The notes under the pieces are model-generated. The model was not told the DNA's origin and made no database searches. It was given only the letters and a program-made list of their open reading frames with translations. 16,908 bases of DNA from an uncultured Bacilli bacterium (lineage in GTDB: Bacteria > Bacillota_I > Bacilli_A > RF39 > UBA660), in contig CALVIJ010000009.1 in the NCBI GenBank assembly GCA_944329505.1, positions 1 through 16,908 of the forward strand, written 5' to 3'. Of the stretch, positions 7,399 to 13,934 are shown piece after piece; within the stretch, counting starts at the first letter, position 1, and each line of letters starts with the position of its first letter. A program made the translations under genes and the position numbers.

Positions 7399-7408
7399 TA
7401 TATTTGTA

Positions 7409-7885
7409 TTATAAATCTATAATTTGATATTTAAAATTAAGATTATCTAAGAATTTAAACATGTCATCCATGGTGATAAAAACAGTTGCTGTATTATCGT
7501 TGGGATGAAAGGTTATGATTTTCTCATTTAAAATAGCTTTATCGATATATACATTTATATCTTTTTCTTTATTATTAATGATTCCAAATAGAGAAACAAT
7601 ACCTGGTTCTAGTTGCATCTTGTTTTTCAAAGCTTCTTCATTGGCAAAATGTAATCTTTCTCCAGTAATTTCACCTAGCTGTTTTAAATCTACTTTTTTA
7701 TTATCATCGAGAATTACTAAATAAAAATTACGATCTTTTTTTCCAGCTAAGAATAGGGTTTTTGAAAGAACTCCTTCATGACCCTCAACATATTTATCGG
7801 CAAGTTCTGTGGTGTATGCTGGGGGATGATTTACTATCTTGTAATTAATATTCATGTTTTTTAATGTTTCTAATACTTCTTTCAT
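7409..7885 (-). CDS. Prolyl-tRNA deacylase family protein (PrdX/YbaK-type)
   Basis: Free-standing editing domain that most likely hydrolyses mischarged aminoacyl-tRNA(Pro), such as Ala-tRNA(Pro). Taken from M at 7885 it has 158 residues. Family features: NHPPAYTTE near the N-terminus, the LSKTLFL strand with its conserved Lys, DLKQLGEITGERLHFA, PGIVSLFGIIN, and a terminal FHPNDNTATVFIT followed by a short Phe/Leu-rich helix. The frame is open 21 codons further upstream, but AGGTGAT sits seven bases before 7885 and the promoter -10 is at 7903-7908, so the upstream start would lie outside the transcript. Own transcription unit. The exact amino acid specificity is inferred from family, not shown. 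Confidence 0.88.
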   Translation of the reverse strand: MKEVLETLKNMNINYKIVNHPPAYTTELADKYVEGHEGVLSKTLFLAGKKDRNFYLVILDDNKKVDLKQLGEITGERLHFANEEALKNKMQLEPGIVSLFGIINNKEKDINVYIDKAILNEKIITFHPNDNTATVFITMDDMFKFLDNLNFKYQIIDL

Positions 7886-7902
7886 TTTTATCACCTGTTT
7901 AT

Positions 7903-7931
7903 ATTGTATCACATTTTTTTCATATTTAAAA
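7903..7931 (-). promoter_or_regulatory. Promoter of the PrdX-like gene
   Basis: The minus strand reads TGA-TACAAT (-10 at 7903-7908). The -35 is a weak TTTTAA at 7926-7931, and the -10 ends 17 bases before the chosen ATG. It overlaps the end of a possible terminator of the upstream yqeG gene. Confidence 0.5.
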
Positions 7932-7951
7932 AGAGGAACTATGTCCATCTT
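7928..7951 (-). terminator. Possible terminator of yqeG
   Basis: On the minus strand AAGA-U-GGA pairs with TCC-TCTT (7 bp with one bulged U, six-base loop). A T-run (7928-7932) runs on from the end of the stem. Weak but well placed, 26 bases after the yqeG stop codon. Confidence 0.4.
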
Positions 7952-7976
7952 ATTTTTTTATTTTAATAGATTTAAT

Positions 7977-8564
7977 TTAGTGATAGTGCTTACCTATTTC
8001 AAGTATTTTTTTCTTAGTCAATTTTTTTATCATATGTTTTTGTAATTTTTGAGCCATTCCAGTTTGAATATTATTTTCTTCAGATAATGGATCAACTAAT
8101 ATAGCTTTTATACCATATTTTTTTGCGCCAACAATATCAGATAGTAATTGATCACCAACGGCTACGACATTTTCCTTACCAGACTTTATTATGTTTAAAG
8201 CTTGATTATAAGCTGCTTTAGTTGGTTTTCCAGCATCGGCAAGCATTGGAATATTTAATGCTTGAGCTATAGGAATTACTCTTTGGGGGTGATTATTAGA
8301 AACAAGCATGATTTTAAATCCTCTTGATTTTAATTCATCAAATAACTTTTTTGTGTCTTTGGGAAGATTTAAATCATCAACTTTAGCTATTGTATTATCA
8401 ACATCAAATAATAAAGTATCTATTTGATTTTCTTTTAAATTGTTATAGTCTATGTCGTAAATGTTTAAATAATAGGCGTCTGGGGTAATGGCATTTATTT
8501 CTTTTTTAGAACCGAACATTACTTTGGCAAATGTTTGAAGCATTAAAATGTTTTTTTTAAGCAT
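7977..8564 (-). CDS. yqeG: YqeG family HAD-type phosphatase
   Basis: HAD-superfamily subclass IIIA phosphatase like B. subtilis YqeG, which is linked to ribosome/translation-related genes; the natural substrate is not established. Motif I DVDNT (D54, D56), motif II SNN in MLVSNNHPQ, the catalytic Lys in GKPTK, and motif III/IV VGDQLLSDI are all present, so it should be active. The longest frame begins at 8564 (195 aa). However, no ribosome binding site precedes it, and it starts only four bases after the T-run of the upstream terminator. M16 (8519) would give 180 aa, close to the 172 aa of YqeG, and its start lines up better with family N-termini. The true start is therefore uncertain. Confidence 0.9.
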   Translation of the reverse strand: MLKKNILMLQTFAKVMFGSKKEINAITPDAYYLNIYDIDYNNLKENQIDTLLFDVDNTIAKVDDLNLPKDTKKLFDELKSRGFKIMLVSNNHPQRVIPIAQALNIPMLADAGKPTKAAYNQALNIIKSGKENVVAVGDQLLSDIVGAKKYGIKAILVDPLSEENNIQTGMAQKLQKHMIKKLTKKKILEIGKHYH

Positions 8565-8568
8565 AAGT

Positions 8569-8598
8569 AAAAAATAGTCACCGAAGTGCCTATTTTTT
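8569..8598. terminator. Terminator of the ytxGH operon (UUCG tetraloop)
   Basis: On the minus strand AAAAAATAG-G-CAC-TTCG-GTG-A-CTATTTTTT forms a hairpin. It has a C(UUCG)G tetraloop, one internal mismatch and a six-T tail, and the mirrored A-run makes it work in both directions. It contains the TAG stop of the YtxH frame (8590-8592). Confidence 0.8.
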
Positions 8599-9001
8599 CT
8601 CCTTTTCTAATTTTGTAATTACATTTTTAGAAACTTCGATTACTTTGTTTTTTATAGTGTTAGCTGATTTTTCAATAACTGGTGTTCCTTTCTCAATTGC
8701 ATAATTAACTAATTCTTCTGCTGAATCTTGAAGCTTTTTTGCTTGCTTTTTAGCTTCTGATAAAACTGTCTCTTTGTCTAATTCAGCTATTCCTTCTTTT
8801 AATTCTTCAATTTTAGCTTCAACAGTTTCCTTAACGTCATCCATATCAATATTTTTTACTTTGTTAATTAGATCATCAAACATTTTCTTTAAGTCTTCTC
8901 TAGTTTCTGATCCTTTTTTTAGGTGCAAATAAAAGCCCTAATGCGGCACCTACTCCAGCACCGACAACAAATTTTCCAATACCTTTACTTTTCTTCGTCA
9001 T
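8590..9001 (-). CDS. ytxH: YtxH-family protein, split by a 1-nt frameshift in an A7 tract
   Basis: The true start is ATG at 9001 (AAGGA site 9-10 nt upstream). From there the frame reads a perfect YtxH N-terminus: a basic start, a Gly/Ala-rich membrane helix VVGAGVGAALGLLFAP, then PKK. At an A7 run (8914-8920) the frame changes and stops at TAG after RIRN, about 33 residues in total. The remainder of the protein, GSETREDLKKMF and a long Lys/Glu-rich helical tail, continues in the next frame to 8590; that piece alone could start only at a TTG (8928). With six A residues instead of seven the gene would be intact (about 136 aa). So this is either a sequencing error, a broken gene, or slippage-dependent expression. 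It overlaps the end of the DUF948 gene by 17 bases. Confidence 0.8.
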
Positions 9002-9278
9002 TTTCTGATTCCTTCTTTCTATTAAATATTTTACCAATAGCATTAGATAAAAAGCCAATGATCGTATCGCTAAATCCAACTACAGCATCTGTTGTATTAT
9101 CAATAATACAAAATAGTCCATTTAATTTTTGAGATTTTTGACTAACATCGTCGATAAGTTTATCAACTTTATCTAATGTTTTAATGGCATTAATAACTAA
9201 AATAAGTAAAGCAATTACTAAGACAATTAATAATATGTAAAACATTAAAGATAATACATCAGCAAAACTAATAAACAT
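8985..9278 (-). CDS. ytxG: DUF948 family membrane protein (YtxG-like)
   Basis: 97 residues: a strong N-terminal membrane helix (about 9-30, LSLMFYILLIVLVIALLILVI), then a helical region with KTLDKVDKLIDDVSQKSQKL typical of DUF948, and a basic/acidic tail KKESENDEEK. B. subtilis YtxG and YtxH are adjacent, general-stress-associated envelope proteins, and the same order is found here. Its ATG (9278) shares one base with the TAA of the upstream gene (TAATG), and AAGGGGA precedes it, so the two are translated together. Function at the molecular level is not known. Confidence 0.85.
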   Translation of the reverse strand: MFISFADVLSLMFYILLIVLVIALLILVINAIKTLDKVDKLIDDVSQKSQKLNGLFCIIDNTTDAVVGFSDTIIGFLSNAIGKIFNRKKESENDEEK

Positions 9279-10084
9279 TATTTATTCCCCTTTTCATACA
9301 TAGAATCAATTAAACTAAATAATTCTTGATCACTTATTTTTCTTGGCTCTTTTTTTGACTTTTCTTCAACAACTGGTTTATCCATTTCTTCTTCTAGAAG
9401 ATCAGTTAAATCATCTTCTTTTGTAGAACCATGTCTAGGTTTTTCACCAATAGTGCTCGAATCAAAATTATAGTCATCTTCTTTTACTTTGATTGAAGTT
9501 TCTTCAGTAGTATCTGGTGTTTTTTGATAATTTTTGTTTTCTTCTTTTTCACTAAATAGTACTCTATTTCCACCAAACAATGTGGTTTCGATATCAGCTT
9601 CCAATCCACCATAAGCTTTGTTTCTAATAGCGTCAACGTTAGCTTCTTTAGAACTATAATATGAAGAACGACCTTCAGTTTTTGAAGTTAATTCGTCTCT
9701 TTGATATCCTTTATCTAAAATCCCGTATACTGGAGAGATAATTGGTGATGGTCTAAATACTCTTTTTTCTTCTTTTGGAGGATTGTAGACTTCTTTTCTA
9801 TGACCAGTTTTTTTCTTTTCTTCCTTTTTTTCTGGTTTAACATCGATAGATTCAAAGTCATTATCATCAAAAAATGGAAATTTATATTCAGTTTTTTGTG
9901 GTTGTTCTATCTTTTCTTCTGGTTCAATAAAATCCTCATCTGTATACATTTCTGAACGAGATTTTTTTGGTGAAGGAATTTCTACTTGAATCACTTCTTT
10001 TTGAATAGGTTCTTTTGGTTCTTCTTGTTCTTCTACTTCTACTTCTTCGGTAAATAAGTTTTTAAATTTATCAATTAATCCCAT
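9278..10084 (-). CDS. Acidic, mostly disordered conserved-looking protein (268 aa)
   Basis: No enzyme family recognised. The short N-terminal helix MGLIDKFKNLF is followed by Glu/Lys/Pro-rich low-complexity sequence. A distinct, probably conserved core lies at 109-127 (VFRPSPIISPVYGILDKGY). Another Glu/Lys-rich stretch leads to a C-terminal helix (ISDQELFSLIDSMYEKGNK). Alternating disorder and short motifs suggests a scaffold or adaptor at the inner face of the membrane. It starts after AGAGGTG, 12 bases downstream of the lipoprotein gene's stop, and overlaps ytxG by one base, so it is in the middle of a lipoprotein - this - ytxG - ytxH operon. An amphipathic N-terminus followed by disorder resembles cell-division or envelope adaptors, but this is a guess. 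Confidence 0.75.
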   Translation of the reverse strand: MGLIDKFKNLFTEEVEVEEQEEPKEPIQKEVIQVEIPSPKKSRSEMYTDEDFIEPEEKIEQPQKTEYKFPFFDDNDFESIDVKPEKKEEKKKTGHRKEVYNPPKEEKRVFRPSPIISPVYGILDKGYQRDELTSKTEGRSSYYSSKEANVDAIRNKAYGGLEADIETTLFGGNRVLFSEKEENKNYQKTPDTTEETSIKVKEDDYNFDSSTIGEKPRHGSTKEDDLTDLLEEEMDKPVVEEKSKKEPRKISDQELFSLIDSMYEKGNK

Positions 10085-10096
10085 ATAATTACACCT

Positions 10097-10696
10097 CTAC
10101 TCTTCTTCATAACGTAAAAAGCTATCATCGTTATTATTTTTAGCACTAAATACGTTATAAGTTTCTTCTTTATTTTTTAGAAAGTCGTCTTCTAATGATA
10201 ATTTTACTATGTTGTTATTGTATTTTATTGTCGATAAAATGTATGAACAGTTTAAAACTGTGTCATTAATTTCTTCTTCTGGAACTAAAGACTCAATTCG
10301 CGCATAATTATAGACGAATTCAATTAGATAAAAGTCTTTTTGTTTAGTTATTTCTAAATAACCAATTTTTCCATCATTACCTATTTTTCTAGAATAGTAT
10401 TTACTATCATCTTCTTTATAATCTAAGGACTTCTGATAGTAATAACTAATTTCATCTAAATATAGATAATAATATACTCCATTTGAATAAAGCTTATCAT
10501 TAGAACCACTACTGTCGATATAAGTTACTCCTCTTGGTACATAATACTTATATCCACGCCCCACACGGTTATATAAAGTATTTTCTTTGGATAATATGAC
10601 ATCTACAATATTATCGATACTAGTTGTATCAATTCTAACAATTGTACAACCGGTTAGAATTAATGTCACTAGTGCTAAAAGAACTTTTTTCTTCAT
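10097..10696 (-). CDS. Putative lipoprotein of unknown function
   Basis: 199 residues from ATG at 10696. A lipoprotein signal peptide is clear: MKKKV, a hydrophobic stretch and the lipobox LTGC with Cys17, so the mature protein is lipid-anchored outside the membrane. The rest is Tyr/Asp/Asn-rich, probably a beta-rich fold, with no catalytic motif I can name, and ends in an acidic tail. The frame also allows a GTG two codons earlier, but that GTG lies next to the AGGTG ribosome binding site, so 10696 is preferred. It is the first gene of the operon with the 268-aa protein and YtxG/YtxH, which suggests a joint envelope role. Confidence 0.8.
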   Translation of the reverse strand: MKKKVLLALVTLILTGCTIVRIDTTSIDNIVDVILSKENTLYNRVGRGYKYYVPRGVTYIDSSGSNDKLYSNGVYYYLYLDEISYYYQKSLDYKEDDSKYYSRKIGNDGKIGYLEITKQKDFYLIEFVYNYARIESLVPEEEINDTVLNCSYILSTIKYNNNIVKLSLEDDFLKNKEETYNVFSAKNNNDDSFLRYEEE

Positions 10697-10717
10697 ATAC
10701 ACACCTGCTTACTTTAA

Positions 10718-10726
10718 ATTATATCA
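10718..10726 (-). promoter_or_regulatory. Promoter of the lipoprotein-ytxGH operon
   Basis: The minus strand reads TGA-TATAAT, 21 bases before the lipoprotein ATG. The -35 position falls in or next to the loop of the hairpin at 10732-10754, and no good -35 is seen (TTAGGA at 18 nt at best). Confidence 0.55.
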
Positions 10727-10731
10727 AACTT

Positions 10732-10754
10732 TGCTTTATTTTCCTAATAAAGCA
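10732..10754. repeat. Inverted repeat between trmB and the lipoprotein gene
   Basis: Perfect 9-bp stem TGCTTTATT / AATAAAGCA with a 5-nt loop. It lies 25 bases after the trmB stop and is the only candidate for its terminator, but the minus-strand RNA has no U-run after it. Just beyond is a 12-bp palindrome TTTACATGTAAA (10760-10771). The pair could be an operator or a weak terminator. Confidence 0.5.
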
Positions 10755-10778
10755 TTTACTTTACATGTAAAATTGTGT

Positions 10779-11405
10779 CTACTTCTCTATTTCGACCATA
10801 TATATAGGGAAACCAAGACTGACAAATCTTTTTTCATATTCAGTTTCGACATTATCTATATCATCTTTATGAAGATCTAAAGAAATGTTTATTATTTTAT
10901 AGTTATAATCGACAAATGATTTTAATGAGAACTCAAACAAATGACGATTATCAGTTTTTTGAATAATGTGTTTTTTTTCTTTAAAAATCTTGTCATATCT
11001 ATTTAAAAATTTTTTACTGGTAAGTCTTCGATCTTCATGTCTGTTTTTTGGCCATGGATCGGAAAAGTTTAAATATATTGTATCAATTTCTTGATCGAAA
11101 ATTTTTTCGATTTCTGTAGCATCGAAACGAATTAATTTTAAATTTGGAAGATCAATATTTTCTAGTTTTTGAGTTGCTCTTAAAATCACACTATCAAATT
11201 TTTCGATACCAATAAAATTAATGTTTGGATATTTTTGAGCCATATTAATGATAAAATCTCCCTTCCCCATACCAATTTCTAGATGTATTGGGTTATCATT
11301 GTTAAAAATCTTTTTATATGTGCCTTTATGTTTCTCTGGATCTACGATTATATAGGGAGATTTAATGATTTTTTCTTTAGCTCCTTTGATGTTTTTTAAT
11401 CTCAT
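10779..11405 (-). CDS. trmB: tRNA (guanine-N7-)-methyltransferase
   Basis: SAM-dependent enzyme that makes m7G46 in the variable loop of tRNAs. 208 residues from ATG at 11405. Motifs: SAM-binding LEIGMGKGD (42-50), an acidic residue in GIEKFD (66-71), the family hallmark NFSDPWPKNRHEDRRL (113-128) and the C-terminal VETEYEKRFVSLGFPIY. A GTG three codons earlier is in frame but lies within the AAGGTGAT ribosome binding site, so 11405 is the start. Own extended -10 promoter; monocistronic or loosely coupled to the lipoprotein operon. Confidence 0.96.
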   Translation of the reverse strand: MRLKNIKGAKEKIIKSPYIIVDPEKHKGTYKKIFNNDNPIHLEIGMGKGDFIINMAQKYPNINFIGIEKFDSVILRATQKLENIDLPNLKLIRFDATEIEKIFDQEIDTIYLNFSDPWPKNRHEDRRLTSKKFLNRYDKIFKEKKHIIQKTDNRHLFEFSLKSFVDYNYKIINISLDLHKDDIDNVETEYEKRFVSLGFPIYMVEIEK

Positions 11406-11415
11406 GTTTATCACC

Positions 11416-11431
11416 TTATAATATTATAACA
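11416..11431. promoter_or_regulatory. Symmetric -10 element: trmB promoter, possibly bidirectional
   Basis: The minus strand reads TGT-TATAAT (-10 at 11423-11428), 17 bases before the trmB ATG. The 14-bp palindrome TTATAATATTATAA (11416-11429) also puts a TATAAT on the plus strand (11417-11422), pointing toward the divergent gene at 11495. No strong -35 exists on either side. Confidence 0.5.
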
Positions 11432-11460
11432 TAAACTCGCACCAAAAATAAACAAAAGCA

Positions 11461-11466
11461 TATAAT
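11461..11466 (+). promoter_or_regulatory. Possible -10 box of the plus-strand gene
   Basis: TATAAT on the plus strand, followed by AAAGGAG at 11480-11486 and the GTG start at 11495. The sequence 17 nt upstream (CGCACC) does not resemble a sigma-A -35, so this could be a weak or alternative-sigma promoter. Confidence 0.35.
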
Positions 11467-11494
11467 TAATTAGAACATGAAAGGAGTAATAAGT

Positions 11495-11788
11495 GTGAAA
11501 AAAGATCGCGATTGTGGAGGTATGGCTTATCCTGTTTATCCTCAAATGGTTCCTAATTTTGGGGGAATGGTGATGCCTGGGCAAATGATTCCAGTGCCTG
11601 GAGGGAATATGAATATGGGAATGAGTAACGTCCCGCTTACGAGTGTTCAAAGTACTATTAATAGTAATGATTTAAGTGCTTTATCTAATCAAGTTAACAA
11701 CTTAGAACAAAGAGTTACTAGGTTAGAAAACACAGTTAATAATAGTAATTACAGCAACTATAATACATCGAATTATCAAATGATGTGA
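11495..11788 (+). CDS. Met/Gly/Pro-rich protein with C-terminal coiled coil, unknown
   Basis: The only gene on the plus strand. GTG at 11495 is the likely start, because AAAGGAG lies eight bases before it; an in-frame ATG at 11477 precedes that ribosome binding site. 97 residues. The N-terminal half (1-50) is rich in Met, Gly, Pro and Tyr with one Cys (DCGGMAYPVYPQMVPN, then MVMPGQMIPVPGG). The C-terminal half is a coiled coil (SNQVNNLEQRVTRLENTVN) with an Asn/Ser/Tyr tail. No family recognised. Such composition occurs in spore-coat or surface-layer-type structural proteins and in metal-binding Met-rich segments, but neither is shown. It ends at a TGA, eight to ten bases before a strong bidirectional terminator. 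Confidence 0.75.
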   Translation: MKKDRDCGGMAYPVYPQMVPNFGGMVMPGQMIPVPGGNMNMGMSNVPLTSVQSTINSNDLSALSNQVNNLEQRVTRLENTVNNSNYSNYNTSNYQMM

Positions 11789-11791
11789 ATT

Positions 11792-11842
11792 AAATAAGGA
11801 CTGTTGAAAATCAATTATTTAATCTTTCAACAGTCCTTATTT
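11792..11842. terminator. Strong bidirectional terminator
   Basis: Perfect 18-bp stem AAATAAGGACTGTTGAAA / TTTCAACAGTCCTTATTT with a 15-nt loop. T-rich ends on both strands let it terminate the plus-strand gene and, in the opposite direction, trpS (which stops at 11863). Confidence 0.9.
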
Positions 11843-11862
11843 TACAATTTTTAATATTTCTT

Positions 11863-12843
11863 TTATCTTCCTAAACCCATTTTTTCTTTCATCAACTCAT
11901 ATTTTTCTTTAGCTTCTTTTTTAGCCACTTTAATTCCATTATCTAAAATATCGTCTAATTCTTTTGAATTGATAATTTTATTATATTTTTCCTGAATATT
12001 CATCAATTTTTCAACTACAATATCAGCTACGGCTTTTTTAAATTCAGCATAAGAATAATTTGAGAATTTTTGTTCAGTGTCTTTTATGCTTATTTCAGCT
12101 AATGCTGAATATATATTAATTAAATTAGAAATACCAGGTTTATTTTCGATATCAAATTTAATTTGGTTGTCACTATCAGTTGTTGCTCTCATTATTTTAC
12201 TTCTGATTTCTTCTTCAGAATCAAGAATTCTAATAACACCATTTTGGTTTTCGCTAGATTTGCTCATTTTTTTTGTTGGATTAATTAAATCCATTATTTT
12301 AGTACCTGTTTCAGTTATTAATGGTTCAGGAATTTTAAAAGTATTTCCATAAGTTTTGTTAAAGTTAATCGCAATATCTCTAGCTAATTCAACGTGTTGT
12401 TTTTGGTCAATTCCAACTGGTACATAGTCAACATCATATGTTAAAATATCAGCAGCCATTAATACTGGATAAGTTAATAATCCGGCTGTAAATTTTTCAT
12501 TTTTGCGGCTTTTATCTTTGAATTGGGTCATACGTGTTAATTCCCCATATGATGTATTACATTCTAACATCCAAGATATATTGGTATGATATTCATTTTC
12601 TGATTGAATAAAAATAGTGTTTTTTTGTGGATCAATATCACAAGCTAAATAAATAGCAAGTAAATTTTTAATGTTTTCATGTAAAACAATAGGGTCTTGT
12701 TTAACTGTTATAGCATGCATATCAGCAATAAACAAATACGAATCATATTCGTTTTGATTTTTCACCATTTGTTTTATAGCACCAATATAATTTCCTAAGG
12801 TAATTGTACCAGTAGGTTGTAATCCTGTTAGTATTTTTTTCAT
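11863..12843 (-). CDS. trpS: Tryptophanyl-tRNA synthetase
   Basis: Class Ic synthetase that charges tRNA-Trp. 326 residues, normal length. Motifs: GLQPTGTITLGNYIGA (7-22, the HIGH-equivalent is TLGN), FIADMHAIT, NPTKKMSKS around 189-196, and VPVGIDQKQHVELARDIA in the Rossmann core. AAAGGA about 10 bases upstream fixes the start at 12843. No T-box or Trp-codon leader was found in the 169-nt upstream gap, which contrasts with valS. No convincing promoter was identified either; the -10-like TATATT/TATAGT sequences near 12863-12875 lack -35 partners. Confidence 0.97.
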   Translation of the reverse strand: MKKILTGLQPTGTITLGNYIGAIKQMVKNQNEYDSYLFIADMHAITVKQDPIVLHENIKNLLAIYLACDIDPQKNTIFIQSENEYHTNISWMLECNTSYGELTRMTQFKDKSRKNEKFTAGLLTYPVLMAADILTYDVDYVPVGIDQKQHVELARDIAINFNKTYGNTFKIPEPLITETGTKIMDLINPTKKMSKSSENQNGVIRILDSEEEIRSKIMRATTDSDNQIKFDIENKPGISNLINIYSALAEISIKDTEQKFSNYSYAEFKKAVADIVVEKLMNIQEKYNKIINSKELDDILDNGIKVAKKEAKEKYELMKEKMGLGR

Positions 12844-12920
12844 AATTCTTTTTCCTTTCTACTATACATAAATATAATCGAAATATTTTAAATTTTTTAA
12901 TAAATGTTTTAACATTATAT

Positions 12921-12948
12921 AATAAATAGGCTTATGAGCCTATTTATT
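12921..12948. terminator. 12-bp inverted repeat, probable terminator of the rpmG-efp operon
   Basis: Perfect stem AATAAATAGGCT / AGCCTATTTATT with a 4-nt loop, between trpS and the 295-aa gene. The minus strand continues ATATAATG, so the U-tract is built into the stem. A second, weaker hairpin TTTAGC-CAAGA-GCTAAA lies at 12973-12989, closer to the operon's last gene. Confidence 0.55.
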
Positions 12949-13012
12949 AATGATCTTCTTTCAAAAGTTGAATTTAGCCAAGAGCTAAACTTATTTATAA
13001 TTAATTTTTATA

Positions 13013-13900
13013 TTATTTTTTGGAAATACTTTGATAGATTTTATTTAAAATTTCAGCACTCTTAGCAACTTTTGTTTCTAGTTTATTATTTTGAGATTGT
13101 AATCTAGCTATTTCTTCACGATATTTATCATTTTCCTCTTTTAAGTCGTTAATTTTTCTATTAAGACTTTCTCTTTCAGTAGAAGTTTCACTATTAATTT
13201 TGTCTAATTTTTCTATTTCAAGTTGTAATTTTCTGATTTTTTCGTCTTTTGAATCCATTTCTTCTTGCATATTTTCATATTTATCAACAAAATTCGATAC
13301 AATATCGGTAATGTCTTCAAACGATTCTTCATCAGTAGTTTCTTCTGCATAAATTTCTGATTTTTCAGGTTTTAACAATTCCGGTTTTTCTTCCACTGGT
13401 TCTGTATTCAAATCTAAATCTTCCATAACTGAAGATAGATTGTCTATTTCGTCTAATAAACTTTCAGCCTCTTTTGGAGAAATTTTAATCATTTCATCGA
13501 CAAAAGTTGGCTCTTCAAAAGATTCTGGTTCTTCTTCTACATCATCAAGATATTTACCATAAATGTTTAATTCAGTTATCTTACTCATTATATCTTCAAT
13601 ATTAACCGCATATTTATTCATTAAATTACGGATATTTTTGTCTTCAGAGTAACTTTTAAAGAAATCTTTATCATCAGGAATCAAGATATTGGCTCTAAAC
13701 ATTTGCTTTTCTTCCCTACCTTGTTCACCGTCACTAAAAGCAATGTCCATATTCTCGATAACTGAATTTATAAAATCTTCTTTTCTCTCAACCGCTTCAT
13801 CAAATGGTAATTTTTTAAATGATTTGAATATTTTTTTATTATCTTCTCTTATATCGTGTGCTAATTTTTTGATTGCTAAAAATCTTTCTTTTTCTAACAT
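13013..13900 (-). CDS. Coiled-coil protein of unknown function in the efp operon
   Basis: 295 residues, no recognised family. The N-terminal part (1-120) is predicted helical and basic to mixed (MLEKERFLAIKKLAHDIREDN, FKSFKKLPFDEAVERKEDF). The middle (about 120-205) is very acidic and Pro-containing, probably disordered. The C-terminal part (about 205-290) is a long coiled coil with Lys/Glu/Leu heptads ending in ILNKIYQSISKK. No signal peptide or membrane helix, so it is cytoplasmic. AGAGGTGG lies five bases before the ATG, and it follows efp by 34 bases with no terminator, so it shares that operon. A structural or tethering role is plausible but not shown. Confidence 0.75.
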   Translation of the reverse strand: MLEKERFLAIKKLAHDIREDNKKIFKSFKKLPFDEAVERKEDFINSVIENMDIAFSDGEQGREEKQMFRANILIPDDKDFFKSYSEDKNIRNLMNKYAVNIEDIMSKITELNIYGKYLDDVEEEPESFEEPTFVDEMIKISPKEAESLLDEIDNLSSVMEDLDLNTEPVEEKPELLKPEKSEIYAEETTDEESFEDITDIVSNFVDKYENMQEEMDSKDEKIRKLQLEIEKLDKINSETSTERESLNRKINDLKEENDKYREEIARLQSQNNKLETKVAKSAEILNKIYQSISKK

Positions 13901-13934
13901 ATTTCCACCTCTTTATTCTTTTATAACCTTTTCA

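Noticed and set aside
8911..8930. Programmed -1 ribosomal frameshift in ytxH
   Set aside because: A -1 shift at A7 would read KDQKLEK, not the conserved GSETRED. The zero frame does not offer a proper slippery heptamer, and only +1 or loss of one A restores the protein.
11411..11650. 79-aa minus-strand frame opposite the plus-strand gene
   Set aside because: His/Arg-rich sequence with no ribosome binding site, antisense to a gene with a good start and terminator. It is a shadow of the Met/Gly-rich coding strand.
12844..13012. Possible T-box or Trp attenuator upstream of trpS
   Set aside because: No TGGNACC core, no specifier-loop features and no short Trp-rich reading frame. The hairpins present fit the end of the preceding operon.
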